64,000 nucleotides of DNA from Sinonovacula constricta (lineage: Eukaryota; Mollusca; Bivalvia; Cardiida; Solecurtidae), in assembly GCA_007844125.1 (NCBI GenBank), contig CM017557.1, forward strand, positions 62,758,174 through 62,822,173. The letters are read 5' to 3'. Under the pieces are notes generated by a model. That model worked only from the letters and a program-made list of their open reading frames with translations, ran no database searches and was not told the DNA's origin. Position numbers and translations under genes: made by a program. Numbering within the stretch: position 1 is the first letter of the stretch; every line of letters starts with the position of its first letter. Shown piece by piece: positions 13,001 through 28,000 of the stretch.

Positions 13001-16000
13001 TCATGTGTTACAGTAAAAGTTTGATATACTGCCAGTTAAAGTCACATATATTGGGTGTAGGTATAAGATCTTACTGATTACATGCAAAACACCGTACCAC
13101 TTTTGAGAAATTCTATTGTGTAAACAGCTGATTTACATTTCTTTAATGTTATGTCATAACAGTTACTGAACCCAAAGTTTTCTGTGCCTGACTCCACCCT
13201 TTTTTGACATCAAAGTTTAAGGTAACTTAAGTTCAAAATTATTTTTAATATAAAAAAGTAATAAAAGGAAAATATTGTGTTTTTTGTTGTGGTTCTTTTG
13301 TTTTTGTTGTTGTTTCTTGCTTTTTGAAATGAGACAGAAATATAAATTTTATTAAATATTAAAAATTATATAAATTTAAATATAAATTGTCTTGAATTAC
13401 TTCTTTGATTATTTTTTCTTTTTAAATACACTACAAAAGACGTACTGGCATATATTATATATGGATATATAAGTTGTTTTTTTTTTTAATATTCTTCATA
13501 TAGGCAACAAAAACTCAGAAAGAGCTAAAGAATTAAACTGAGGTTTAAAACATTTTGACACTGAAGTTGCATTTATACCAGGGGTGTTCATAAAGTTTCT
13601 GGAAATATGATGTAACTTTGAAAAAAATAATATTTTTTTACCAAGAACTTTAACATGTTATGCCCTTTAATTGATATTACTGAAATGAAAGGATGACCAT
13701 CACCAGTTGTACACTGCAGTTTGTGATTTTTTTTAGTGACTGATTTAAAGAACCATGCTAGTCACTTGCTGTATTACTTCCAATGCCATTTTTGAGAAAA
13801 GAAAAATATGTAAAATTCCTACTGTCACTTTCATTGCCAACTTCATTTTAAGTGTTGACTTTTTTTTGACATTGCAGTAGCTTAGAACTCGGGTTTCAAC
13901 AGAGGGTGCTTGTGTCTGAGTTGTTAGAGGTGTCAAATTGTAACTTACTCCTCGCCTCCTCACCTAAGGGTTAAGTCCCATTTTTAGGCCAAGAACATTC
14001 ATTTGGAGTGGTTGTTTGGGGGTTGGAGGCCTGGGGTGTGTGGGTGTGGTTGGGGTGTCTTCCCCCTCCAGTATGAGTTGGACTTTACAAATGTGAACAT
14101 AATTGTGTTGAAGCAATGTATAAAAAAACCCAAACCAAGTCAAATCTCGCGCTGACTGGTCAGTTTACTATAGGTCACAAAACTCATTAAAAGTGAGTTT
14201 ATCTGATTTGTTCTTGATACTCTCCATAATTTTCACACAAAAGTCCATTTTGTGGGAGCTAAGAACTCATTAAAATGGTCACATGAAGACCGTTCGTTTA
14301 AGTAGCAGCATTATTCTGGTTTGGAGAAGAAAAACACATTTCATCGTGATAAATAATTTCTCTAATCTGACCCTAATGTTGACTGTTAACAAATATATCA
14401 CCATATCGTTTAAAGTATTAAAAAGGACGATATTTGTGGATGACGATACTTAACACCTTGGCTACTGATACTCTTAATTTTAATTAAACAATCTTTTCAT
14501 ATATGTCAGTGAGGAGTTGATCTTTGATGGATTAGGGTGTGTTTTTTTATTATAATGACTGTCAGCCAGATGATTAGTTACTTTTTTACTACACTCGAGG
14601 AAAGATTGTATCCATTGGCTAAGCGGCTCATCATTTTCTCCATTGCTATTGCGGGGCGGTCTAGAGGTGGAGATGACAATGGCCACAATAGACAGCATTT
14701 ATCAGAAAGCATCATTACAAAATATCTGCAATGGTGTTGCTTGTCATTTAAAACATATTTTTCAATGGTATTATATCAGGCACTGTCATAGAGAGGGTAG
14801 TGATAAATAGGGGGGGATTAACCCTTAACATGCTAAATTTATTGTTAAAGAAATACAAAATCTTGTTTATATTTTAGCAACTACATGCTAAAAGAAAGAT
14901 AACAACTTACAAAAACATGTAACTTGAGATTCGGGTTCAAAAAGTGAAGATCTGATTTGACAGCTCTCAGTAGGAACCTGGCTCAGATCTGGGTCTATAC
15001 TATTTGTCTTAGCCTTATTTATTTGTGCTTGGCTAGTGCTTGTGCTTGACTTAAGAGTAAGGTACAAACTCAGCAGCAGTTTTGGCATTGCTCATTGTAT
15101 GTTGGTAGTAATGGGCCAGATCCTGCTGTTTGGGTCAGCTGTTGCTTTAATGAGCAAAGCATTATACTGAAAAGTGTTGATCAAAGGTTATGTTAAAAAC
15201 TGAATGTAAACATTGTACTTGTAGCAATGTTTGTTTTTTTGTTTGTTTTTGAAATGCATTGCAATTATGCTCATTATAGCGACGTTCAGCTGTTTTAGTG
15301 GAGGAAGACCCGAGACACATGCCTGGGTAGAACCACCGGCGCACCGCAGGTCAGCTGGAAGACCTTCCCCCATTGAGACATTCACCCTGAATGGGCCTCA
15401 AACCCACGCGTTGGAAGGCTAAGCAGTCAGAGGAGTTGCAAATTTGCAACTCTACCACCAGGCCACGTGCGCCACGTGTAGCATTGTATATATAATAAAA
15501 CTACATTAAATACTGTTTGTATATTTGCTTTGTCTCTATGGAGTAATCAGTAGAGAAATTGGCTACTGTACAAGAGGTACCAGGAGTGAATTATTGAAAG
15601 GAACACAATATTATTTTGCCTCTGTTGCATTTTTGTTATTTTCTACCTCTATTACTGTCCAGTATTTTACAGCTTCTTAAGTTCATAAAAATTAAAGGCA
15701 AGTGGATCAAGCACCCAACATTGGTTCTAAAAAACAAAATTCCAAAAAAAGCTTCTAAAGTTGTTGACAATTATGTTTTCCAATAATAATTTTAATTCAC
15801 GTAAATAGTTCAATTGGTAGAGTGTCAGCTTGCGGATCGGGAGGTCGCGGGTTTAAACCCTGGCCAGGTCAAACCAAAGACTTTAAAGTTGGTAGTAGTG
15901 GCTTCCCTTCTAACGCTCGGGGCTAAGGGAACAGCATTATGCCTGACTCATTGGTGTCAGTATAATGGACCGGCCGGGTTCAGTCCGTGGGTACCTCATA

Positions 16001-19000
16001 AGTGTCCCTGTGCTATAATGATAGAAATGTCTCTAGTATCAGCAAAAATGGCAAAAATGCCATCCCATCCCATCCCATTCACATACCACTTGACACTGTA
16101 TGATCAAGGTAAGCAATGTTATATTGACTCTAAGCTAGAAGCATTATATTTGATAATAGGTATTTTGCTCAAAAAGGGAAATAAAGTATATTCCCTAAGC
16201 CTTAAACAAATTACATTAGGATGAAAATATAATTAGTTGAGCATGATGTGCTGCATTTTTTTTTCATAAACTTTAAACTTCAAATAATTTTCTTTTTGGT
16301 ATGTCTTTTGGAAAAATGCAGCATTTTGCACATTATAAAACAAACCAAAAAAATCATAAATAAAATGATAGCATTCTCTCAAAACCACAATAGTGCTATT
16401 CATTAAGTTTAAGTGAGGGCCCATTCTCATGTCTATTATGTAGAAAGGATTAAAAATGCTGGTAACATTCTGGACCCAGTGAGGTTTGACAACAAGAAAA
16501 TAAAATGATTGCTGTTTTTTGTACAATTGAATAAAGAGACGAAGAAGAAAAAACACTGCTTTATAGTTCTGGAAGACCATCTAATTACATTATGACAAGC
16601 CATTCTTGAACTAATATGAAACAGTAGGGTGGACTTTAACAACTCACTACTACCCAACATGGCACGTTTCAATGGGGATCATGGCTACTTACCACGAGAC
16701 AATAACCCACGACCCTTAAGAAACCGTTGGCTCTTTGACCATCCTGCAGAGATTTGCACTCGATGGGGTCTTGGTAGATTGCCATGATAAAAGCTGTTGT
16801 TATTATCTCCTATTCAAGTTTATGTTTAATTGGTGTGTATAATATCTTGTGGGAGGTAACTATGTCATCCGATTAAAGGGGGTATCTGAAAGTTTGCCTA
16901 TTTCAAATACATGCCAAATCATTCATGATTTTACCCCTGTTTTGGGTCATGGTTTTTGCACTACCTTAAAGTTTGGTCGTATTGCTGATGATTTTGAACA
17001 TTTCCTCAACTGCAAGGCAGTGTCAATTGTGAAAGTAAGTGTTGATATTTTCAGGTAACAATAATTAGTTTGGTTGTTTGGGTGTTGAGTGGGGAATGGG
17101 CCAAACTGTTGGAGACCCCCTCTGAAGCAGAAGGACTAGAAAATGAAATAATGTCCATTGCAACTTTTTATGAACTCAGGTCTGTGTTTTCACCTGGCAT
17201 TGTATGGACATGGGGGATAAAAGGGGTCAAGGGTGCTTGATAAGTAGATGTTTATTTGTTGGTTGTTAAAATGTTCACCAACATGGCACCCTTAGATTGA
17301 TTTTCTCTGCTATAAGTGAATATGGTGCTGCCTTCACATTGATAGCATGATCACCAACTTGGGACATTTAGGTCTGGGATTCCTTCTGATTTAAGTGAAT
17401 GTAATGCTGCTTTCACATTGGTAGCATGACTACCAACTTGGAACTGTTAGGTCTGGAATTCTTTCTGATTTGAGTGAATGTAATGCTGCCTTCACATTGA
17501 TAGCCTAACCACCAACATGGCACCGTTAGGTCTGGAATTCTTTCTGATTTGAGTGAATATAGTGCTGCCTTCACATTGATAGCCTTACCACCAACATAGC
17601 ACCGTTAGGTCTGGAATCTTGATTTGAGTGAATATAGTGCTGCCCTCTCATTGATAGCCTGACCACCAACATGGCACCTTTCAGTCATATAGGAACTTAC
17701 CCCTGCTTTGATTGGAAACAATGCTGCCTTTACTTAGAAAAGTTTCTGTCCTCTTTGTCTGGTCATTAATAGCATCTTGTCAATTAATGCAGTTTTTTAT
17801 GGCCAGCTATTATTTTTTAATATGATTCCCTTAATCTGTTGCATATATTCATCAGCCATACGAAATCCTAAATTCCTTGATAACCCGTGGCATAGTGGTA
17901 GAGTGGCCGATTTGTAACTCCTCTGACTACGAAGCCTTCCACCACGTCAGTTTAAGTCCCATTAGGGGTGAAAGAGTTAATGCGGAAAGATCTTCCAGAT
18001 GACTGCAGTGAGCTGGTAGTTCTACCCAGATGCTTGCTTGTGGTCTTTCTCCACGAAAATAGCAGGATGTCACTGTTGATCGTAATTGGTCGCTGCAATG
18101 TCTTTCAGAACAAAAACAAAAAACAGCTAGAGACTCAGCAACAAAAAGTGCAGATCCTGATCAGACATCTCCCAGCAATTGCAGGATAATCTGGAGCTAC
18201 ACCTCCTGCCTAAAAATTATAAATTTCGACTAAGACCGTTAAGAGTTAGTGTAAAAATAAACATTAATTATATTTATAACTTTCTGTTCTGAACTTTGTT
18301 CTCCTGTTTATCGTTTCAGTGATCATTAAAGGAAATTCAGTGAGCAAGTATTATCGGTTCTTTGGAAAGACGGACAACTGGGTGTGGCTTCAAACTAGAG
18401 CGTCGATCATCTACAATACAAACAACAAGCCACAGTATATAGTCTGCATGAACTATGTTATCAGGTGAGTGAGGAATACACACTTTCTAATGGTGCTGCC
18501 TTCACGGTTAATTATGTATTTATTTTATTATAATTTAGTAATTCATTAACATACCAAGCCTAGCATCATTTTCAACAAAAAATATTTATGTGGAGGTCTT
18601 CTATCTGATCTGTGATGCACAGGTAATTCTACCCAGAAAATAAGGCTGGCATCTTCCTCCATCAATAATAAGCTGGACATTGCTTATATGATAATAATTG
18701 TGTGATGTAACCAAAAAATACCCTCCTGCTATTAAACTGCATTTAAATAAGACCATCAGACTAGTTATTTACATGCTCCCATTCGAATCTGCCTTAGCTG
18801 TAGCCTATCATCACTTACAAATTGTTCTTTAACAACTTAAGTTGAAACCAGGTCCGCTTATACTTTTTAGGGTGTATTTTATCATAAATCTTAAGATCAT
18901 TTTTTTTTCTTAAGAAAGATTTTCTTTCTTTAAGAGTGTTTCATTTATATTTCGGAAATCGCTGTCAGAGCATTGCTACTAATCACACTTACGACTGTTT

Positions 19001-22000
19001 GTTAAAACTCACTTAGGAGTGATCGTAAGATGGAATTTAAGAACTTTTTTTCAATTGATCTTAAGATTTTTTGTAAAATGCACCCATAATTTACTAAACA
19101 GACCAATTTGTTTGTAAGTTTATGAAAATGTAATAACTAAACCTCATTTTTATATAACCAAGTAGATGACAGAAGTGTAAAAACTAAGAAATACAATAAA
19201 TTAAGCTTTAAATCTTGCAATATAAATAGATATGTTGATATTAGTTTATGAAGTTATTTATAAACAATTCTTGTAAAAGTGCAGAATTTTAATCATTTAT
19301 ATCCATGCTAGTCACTTTTAGTCCATTAACTACTTCATTTGATAATACCAAATTTTAAACCAGACCTGAGATGCTTTTCATGAAAGAAAATAAGTTATTT
19401 TTTCTTATTTCTTATTTCCTTACAGTTTGAAAAATAATCAGGAATTTCTTAGATTTAATGGTTGGATGAATGAAACTTAAGAAATTGTTTGAATCCACGG
19501 TAACAATTTGTCAGTTAAGGAATTTTAATAGTTTTAGTCAGAAAAAATTACTAAGATTCCTTATGAATATGACGCAAGGCAGCACAGTCTGTAGTGTCGG
19601 CTCCAGGTTTGAGAAGCCCAGGGGTCAACCCCGGGTCACAACATACCAAAGCCAATCAACATTGAAGTGGCAAGCAAGCAAATATATATTAGTTCCAAGA
19701 CTGGTAGGCCCAGTATCAGGAGAAGGTAACTGGGTTGTGATATCATGCTTGGTATTGCTTGCATGCTATACACAGTGATGGCAGCACTATATCTGCCTCA
19801 AGTGGACACTGTCCTTTGATAACTTAATGATTGTTGAGTGAATAATCTTTATGGGAGCTTGCTGTTCTGGATTTTCACTATTGGCTAAGCAATTTCAAGG
19901 TCTTGTCTAGTAGAAGCTAATTTCTCACATCTCCCTTTTTTTTTACCTTTACAACTTCTTTTCTCTTTACAATATGGGGCATGTAATGGGATCAGTTACC
20001 TCTAACTATATACTTTCTTCAACCTATGTGTAAATAAACCTTATTTATGACAAGTAAAACAAGTAAATGAATCTGTATTTCCGGCATCTGGTTACTATCG
20101 GGTCAGATATTCTAACGTTGAATGATCTTGTCATTTGTCCTTTGAATGCTACATTGAATAAGCAGTTATCTATTGTTTTTATTTGCTAACCATTTAATGC
20201 ATAGGTAAAATACCTTGGATTTAACTCAGCAGCAAATGCTAAAGATCATGATCGGAAAGCTCCGAGGGGAGGCTGGCTGATTGGGAGTTTCACAAATTGC
20301 CTAAGCATGATCATTTTGTGCTTAGCAGGCTAAGAAATTATTGGACTGGCTCAATTGGAGGTGTGACCAACTTTGCTGCACGCAAGGCCGATAAAAGGTT
20401 TCTAAGATTTCTCCTCCATTGTATGACTGGCGCTGTATTTCGTAATCCCTGCTGATCATATAACATTGAAACATGTAACCATAGTCTGGGAAGATGATTT
20501 TCAATTTGTTAAATATGATACTATGATACAGAATATACTAATTACGTGATGATGCAGGCTTATTTACATGTAAAAAGCTCACAACTCAACCAATTAGACA
20601 ATCAATTAAGTTGTGTTAAGTTTTTGGTCGAGGTTGCAGTTTGGCTTCAAATGTTAGAGTCAGATTGCAGATTTTACCTTTTTTCCTTACATAAAAGCTT
20701 TAATGCAGTTTGAGTAGAACCAGTGATATTTCATGTCACATCTTATACATCCCCTTATACATACCCTTAATCATAAGTAAGATTTCTTTGTTTTTCAAGA
20801 AAAGTTTTTAACAAAAATATGTTTTTAAAGGTTTTATAAAAGTTTTGATGAAGAATATGTACAAAATATTGTTGCTCCATATAAATAAATTACAAGAAGT
20901 AATATATAATAAATTTAGAATGAATACTACAAAATATTGCCCTTATAAACATTAAAAAATATAATTTAAGATAAGATTAAGATCTTTAGACCATTTGTAC
21001 TAATTGTAAAGTGACAAATTTGTTGTCCAATATCAAATTATTCTGTAAATACTATGTGCCAAAACCTTTTCATGTTAAATCACAAGACTCGGTTTCATAC
21101 ATGTATCTCTATCATTACAAATCTTTCTTCCATATGCAAATTTAATTGACATGCTAAAATCATCATGCTTCTAGTGATAAAGTAGTCAGACACGAACAAG
21201 ACAGTTAAATGGAAAGTCAGGTGACAAAACATGATATCTGATACCGTGCACCTTAACCTGCTCAAGACGGCGCTTGTAGCCGAGCGGTGTGAGTATCCGC
21301 CCAAGCCGCTGACTTGTAAATTCCTTATCCCTCAAGATGAGGGTACGAGTTTTGGTCAGAGTTGGAACTTTTATGCTGGGAGGTCTTTCAGACAGCCTGT
21401 TCGCCAATAGTTTCTACCCTGACAAATGTTTGGGGTTTTACTTTACTTATAATAAGCTTAACAGCACCAATAAAATAACTGAGTATGTTTGATGTAATAA
21501 AAAACAAAAAAGAGTTGCCAAATTCTTCCTTTTCATCCTCTCACTTTGAAACTTTCATTTTTCATTTCCTAGCGCCCCCCCCCCCCCCCCCCCCCCCCCC
21601 CCCCAGTAAATAATGTAAAATACTGTAAGCAAACAAGAGAGTAATGCATTACAAAACTAAATTTTGGTAGGTGAGGAACTGAGGATGGGTGGTTGTTTTC
21701 TGCCTTGTAAAATTCACAGAGGGGTTGTGGGTTGGTGGTGGTGGGGGGGGATCCATCTGCCTTCAAAGTGGTTAGATAATTGGTAAAAAAATAACACCAT
21801 ATTAGGCTAGACAAGGTAATAAATCAACATTGATAGCAAAGGGCAAAGGTTTTTTTATTCATATTAAACTCATTATACTTCACAGTGAAAAGATTTTACT
21901 GCCAATACAAATAAAGACCTGTTAATCTTTAAATTACCCTATGGCTTCTTTTAAAGAAAATAAATAACTTCATACCTTATAACCCCCATGACCCCTGTGA

Positions 22001-25000
22001 ACTTTGAATGACATCAAAAGCATTTATGTATGATCTTACTCATCTCATTCATATGTAAATTTGTCATATTTTGTTGTAGACATCAAATCAATATTTCATC
22101 AAAACAATAACCATATAAAATACATATAACAATCTTTTATATCAAATACATATAACAATATCGAAAGACTGTTTGGGAAATTAGGACAAAAATTTCGTAT
22201 AAACCCATTCTTAATTATATAATAACTTTATTGAAAGACAGAACTAATCGCGAAAAAAAAATCACCCTGAATGTGTATTCTTTTCAATTGTATAAAAATC
22301 TGTATAAAAATCTCAATAGCGGTCTATATAACGTGATCTCAAAAGTAAGTGGTCATGTGATTTTATAAGTTTTAAAATAGCTATCTTTCCAACGTGGCTC
22401 GGATAGGAAATACCTATTTGCAATGGCGAGTGGTGATTTATGCTTGATTGTTCTCTAAGATCTGGGATATATATGAACAGCATTTTGCAGGACCTTTTCA
22501 GGTAACAATGACTTACTTGGTTATTTGAGAAAAGAAATTGTGGTCCAAACTGTTGGATACCACCTTTAAGTCAATAATAGTGCAAGTGGGGCTGGGGCTG
22601 CCATAGGGAAATAAATGGCAGCTTTGATAAAACTACAGTTGCTTGTCTTGATGGCTTGGATTTTAACTGAGTTACGACTTTTTTGCTATCTCTACGGTAA
22701 CTGTGGCATAGCAGTATCAGAGGAGTGTCGTCACCTTCATTGATAATACTTGCTCAACTTCTCATCCTTGTTTTTATATTCCCTATCCTTCATGTTTCTA
22801 TACCAATTACCTCCCAATCCTTCATGTTTCTATCCCCCCTACCTCTCTATCCTTCATGTTTCTATCCCCCTAACCTCCCTATCCTTCATGTTTCTATCCC
22901 CCTAACCTCCCAGTCCTCCATGTTTCTATCCCCCTAACCTCTCTATCCTTCATGTTTCTATCCCCCTAACCTCTCTATCCTTCATGTTTCTATCCCCTAA
23001 CCTCTCTATCCTTCATGTTTCTATCCCCCTAACCTCCCTATCCTTCATGTTTCTATCCCCCTAACCTTTCTATTCTTCATGTTTCTATCCCCCTAACCTC
23101 TCTATCCTTCATGTTTCTATCCCCCTAACCTCTCTATCCTTCATGTTTCTATCCCCCTAACCTCCCTATCCTTCATGTTTCTATCCCCCTAACCTCTCTA
23201 TCCTTTATGTTTCTATCCCCCTAACCTCTCTATCCTTCATGTTTCTATCCCCCTAACCTCCCTATCCTTCATGTTTCTATACCACTAACCTCCCAATCCT
23301 TCATGTTTCTATCCCCCTAACCTCTCTATCCTTTATGTTTCTATCCCCCTAACCTCCCTATCCTTCATGTTTCTATCCCCCTAACCTCCCTAACCTTCAG
23401 GTTCCTATCCCCCTAACCTCCCTATCCTTCATGTTTCTATCCCCCTAACCTCTCTATCCTTCATGTTTCTATCCCCCTAACCTCCCTATCCTTCATGTTT
23501 CTGTCCCCCTAACCTCCCTATAATTCATATTTCTATCCCCCTAACCTCCCTATCCTTCATGTGTCTATCCCCTAACCTCCCTATCCTTCATGTTTCTATC
23601 CCCATAACCTTCCTATAATTCATATTTCTATCCCCCTAACCTCCCTATCCTTCATGTGTCTATCCCCCTAACTTCCCTATCCTTCATATTTCTATCCCCC
23701 TAACCTCCCCATCATTCATGTTTCTATCCCTCTAACCTCTCTATCCTTCATGTTTCTAACCTCCCTATCCTTCACGTTTCTATCCCCCAAACCTTCCTAT
23801 AATTCATATTTCTATCCCTCTAACCTCCCTATCCTTCATGTTTCTATCCCCCTAACTTCCCTATCCTTCATATTTCTATCCCCCCTAAACTACCTATCCT
23901 TCATGTTTCTATCCCTTTAATCTGACCATTATTCCTTCATAATTTTTATCCTCTCTTAGTTTCATCTTCTCCTTTATTCTGTTATTCCTTCACTAAATGG
24001 GTCCCTGAACTGCTCATCTTCCTTCACTTCAAAAATTTTACCCTCATCCTTCTTCCTTGCCTTGTCTTCTTTACTTCTAAATTTGAAGGTGTCTGTGAAA
24101 AAGTGGTTGGTCTGTAATTTGTAATTCCTTAGGCAATAACTTGGGTTCAAATGCCGATCAGGGAAAGAACTTCTATGGGGGAAGGAGGACTTGCTTTTAC
24201 CTGATGTGTGCTAGAAATGTGTCCAAGGTCTACCGCCATTCAAAATAGACGTTTCCAATATGGGCAAAATAGCATCTGTGTTGTTTATCTATAATAAAAT
24301 CCACCTGTTTTCTTCTTTCTTCTCTTCTCTATCCTCAGCCCTTATATTGATCAATTTTATTTACATTTTTATCAGCCACTTCCTTGGCTTAATCATCAAT
24401 TTCTGAAGCCTTTTCATATACATCTTCCTTTTCTCCTCCTCCACTGCCTTCATCGCCATCAATTCCTCCTCTTGCAAGAGGCATTTCTTCTGTTCATCCC
24501 TCAATCCCCTTATGTCCATTCCCATTTTTCTTTCATTTTCTTGTAAATAAACATCCTTATAAGAAACATATTTTATCATCATCAGCTGTCTTATTTCCCT
24601 TCTTATGTAACTCCTAATTTTTTCTGCCCTTTTCTTTTTCCGCATCTATTGGACCATACCACAATTTGTAGGTAACTCCTCCTCCTATTGAAAGCCTCGC
24701 AGTTTCTTTTCATACCTTGGTTAAGTGCTCACAAACAGTATCACAAACAAACAGCACATGTTCTTCTGTGTGAAGTAGGTCATGTGTTCAAAATATGGTT
24801 TACTCTTATACTGATTAGACAAACCAGCTGATGTAAACAGTTTAAGAATTGTCAATGTATTTCATATCATACACCTTTGCCCACTTCCCTAGGTTAAGAA
24901 TTGTCAATGTATTTCATATCATACACCTTTGCCCACTTCCCTAGGTTAAGAATTGTCAATGTATTTCATACCATACACCTTTGCCCACTTCCCTAGTTTA

Positions 25001-28000
25001 AGAATTGTCAATGTATTTCATATCATACACCTTTGCCCACTTTCCTAGTTTAAGAATTGTCAATGTATTTCATATCATACACCTTTGCCCACTTCCCTAT
25101 CTCCATTTCTTTGAAGTTGAAAGGGTCATTTTAACCTCCTACTCAATCTCCCTCCCTTCTCCTCCTCCCCCTCCTCCCTCTCCTCTTTTTCAAAAGACAA
25201 CTTCTTTTCTCTACCATCTAACAGCCATTTCTTCTCTTTATCTAACCTCTTACTTCCATCTCTGCTATTTGTCTACTTGCTCAATCTCAATCTCCAATTC
25301 TTCCTTTACTTCAGTTAACCTCTTACTCCTTTTCCTGTGGTGTTATGACATATCATCAATGTCTTCTAATCCCTTTTTCCATCCTTCTGAAATTATTTCA
25401 CCACTAAAGCCAGAAAAAAGGGCATTAGACCACTTCAAGCTGGTTTGCCTCATTAACAGAACTTGCAGTTCTTGACCCTTGTTAGTTTGCAGCTGCAATA
25501 TGAGACATATTTTTAAGAATATACCATCTTTTCCACCACAGCCCCTATTCTCTTCTCCCTTGATTTGTTTACTTACCCCCTACTCAATGTCATACCGTTA
25601 TGTTTACCCACCCTATGTGCAACAATGATGTGCTAAAAGAGTGTGTATGACCATAATGTATTATGCACACCATATTTTATGCTGAATCCCATTGTCAACA
25701 AGGTTTAAGGACCCAGTTCACTCTCTCTAGAGAATTGTTTCTGTTTATTGGTTTAAACAATCCACTAAAATTCATTCATTTATCCAGAAACTTTATTTTC
25801 CTGGAAACCAGATACAGAGCTACCTTCACAGTGTATAGCATGCCATGAACACCTGACATGAGACCATGCCCAGCCAAATTATTCTGATGACAGGCTGACC
25901 AGTTACAGAACTATATTACAAGCACTATTTCATTGGGGGACAGTAGTAAAGCTGTACCATGACCATTTTTTATGTGGCTTAGGTATGACAATGCCCTGGA
26001 TTGAACTTTAGACCTTCTGTACCTGAAGCTGACTATCTCCCTTTTGCGCTACCTGGTTCAATTTTCTCCTTGTATCTTGTCGAGAGATATACATTATGGC
26101 AGACCCATCTTCTGCTAGTTAATCTTACCAACTTGCTTCTATTTTTTATCCTACCCATAAAGGGCTGCTTATGTCAGAAGACATATTATAAATCAGTAGA
26201 ACATTGACTCCACGTATGGGAGGCCCCGGGCCGCGACATACCAAAGTTGTTAAAAATAGTAGTCGTATAGCTCCCTTGCTAACACTCAAGCAAATAGAAG
26301 AGTAGTTCCACGACTGGTTCGCCCGATGTCAGGATAATGTGACTGGGTGTGGTATTATGTCAGGTGTTCACGGTATGCCATACACAGTGAAGGCATCACT
26401 ATACCTGCTTCAAGTGGACACCATCTCCAGATGACTGAAATACTGTTTGTGGTACATAAAGCCAATAAACATGTTAAATGTAAGTCCCATGGTGAGCTAG
26501 CTATACCCAGTCCCCCTTGCCATCTTACTGGGACTACTTGTATCTTGTTGCAAGAGTGACAGTGCCCATGTTCCGCTGGGTGTAAAATCCCGGTCTGTCT
26601 CACACCCTTTTAAGGGCTGCTTGCATATTTGTTTCAAGAGCTTTACAACAAAACCCATGTTTAGCCAAGTGTGAAATCCCATTCTCTGTCAGCTCTGAAG
26701 GGCTGCTGCCTCACAGTAAGGGCTTCATGTGTCGTTGAATGATAACTTGATATATCATATGGCAGAACCCATGGATGGTCAGTCAGCCGTTAAATGGCCC
26801 TCTCTCCTCCCCTCCTCATCCTCCCCACCCCCCATCTACCCCAAAATGACAGGTATGATCAGCTGATTCCATCCGTCCTCTGGCAGTCTATGTATGTCTC
26901 TGTATGTCTCAATATCACGGCACCCACCATGCTTTTACAATGGATGTTTACTGATTTAAGGTAAAGGGATTTAAATTTCAATATTTTTGGTCTGTGAGGA
27001 AAGATGTTTGGAAGTGGTCAAGTGAGATTGATTTATTATGATTGGATGATTTTGTAAATGGATGTTATTCAAAAAATTATGTATTATTTTCTGATACAAG
27101 GTAAAATATCTTTTAGAGGAAATATACAAAGAATTCAATTAATTAACAAAATTATAAAAAATGAGCATTTAAAAATGATTAAGTAAAGTTCTTTTTGTTT
27201 AATTTTTAAAACTTTATATAATTATGAGTATTAGTAACCTATGATTTGAAAACAAAAAAAGAATGTCAGAATTAATTGAAAGATTACTGTCTGTGATGTA
27301 AAAAGAAATAATTTTTAGTTTGCATTAAAATAATATGTTGCTTAACTCTTTAATTTTGTAAATTATAGCTATAATGTACTATTTAAAGTATATTTCTTTT
27401 TAAGAAAATACAAGTTTGTAAAATGGAAAAACTTCTTTTTAGCCTCAAATCTGTGACCATGAAAATGTAATATGAATAATATTGTATATGTACTGTTGAA
27501 ATAAGTGTTTTATAATAAATTATAATAAATATCTTAAAATTTTGATTAAAACTATATTACAAACATTTTATTTTTTATTTAGAGTAACATATATTTAATA
27601 ATTTTTCATTATATTGTATGAAAATGCTACCAATTTTTTTCATTTTTTTTTTATCATGTTGCCAAAATCATTAAAAAAATTCAAAAATAAATAATATAAT
27701 CATCGGCCAGTTCATTACAACTGATCTTACAGTATGGGTATAACAAGTTACAATTTGCCCATGTATTTAGCTCCTATATTCAAAAAGTTGCATTTTCATG
27801 CAATTATTCCCCCATTTTTATTTTATTTTTATTTTATTGTTCTCATAGTATAAAATTACATTAGAAATTAAAATTTTGTCTAATGTATCCCCTTTAAAAA
27901 TTAAACTGTTTTTACAAGACTAAAACCTTAATTAATCAATACAATCCAACCACAATAGTATGAATGCCCATCGGACCGTCCAAATTATTTGTTCAATCAT

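Noticed and set aside
15814..16224. 136-aa open frame (also 30632-30958 and 30898-31248)
   Set aside because: Lies on SINE sequence; similar frames recur wherever the same SINE occurs.
22725..22937. 70-aa hydrophobic repeat protein
   Set aside because: Product of the 32-bp minisatellite.
24361..24645. 94-aa Lys/Glu-rich coiled-coil protein on the minus strand
   Set aside because: Explained by purine-rich composition; no homologue recognised and no splice context. Kept only as part of the tract description.
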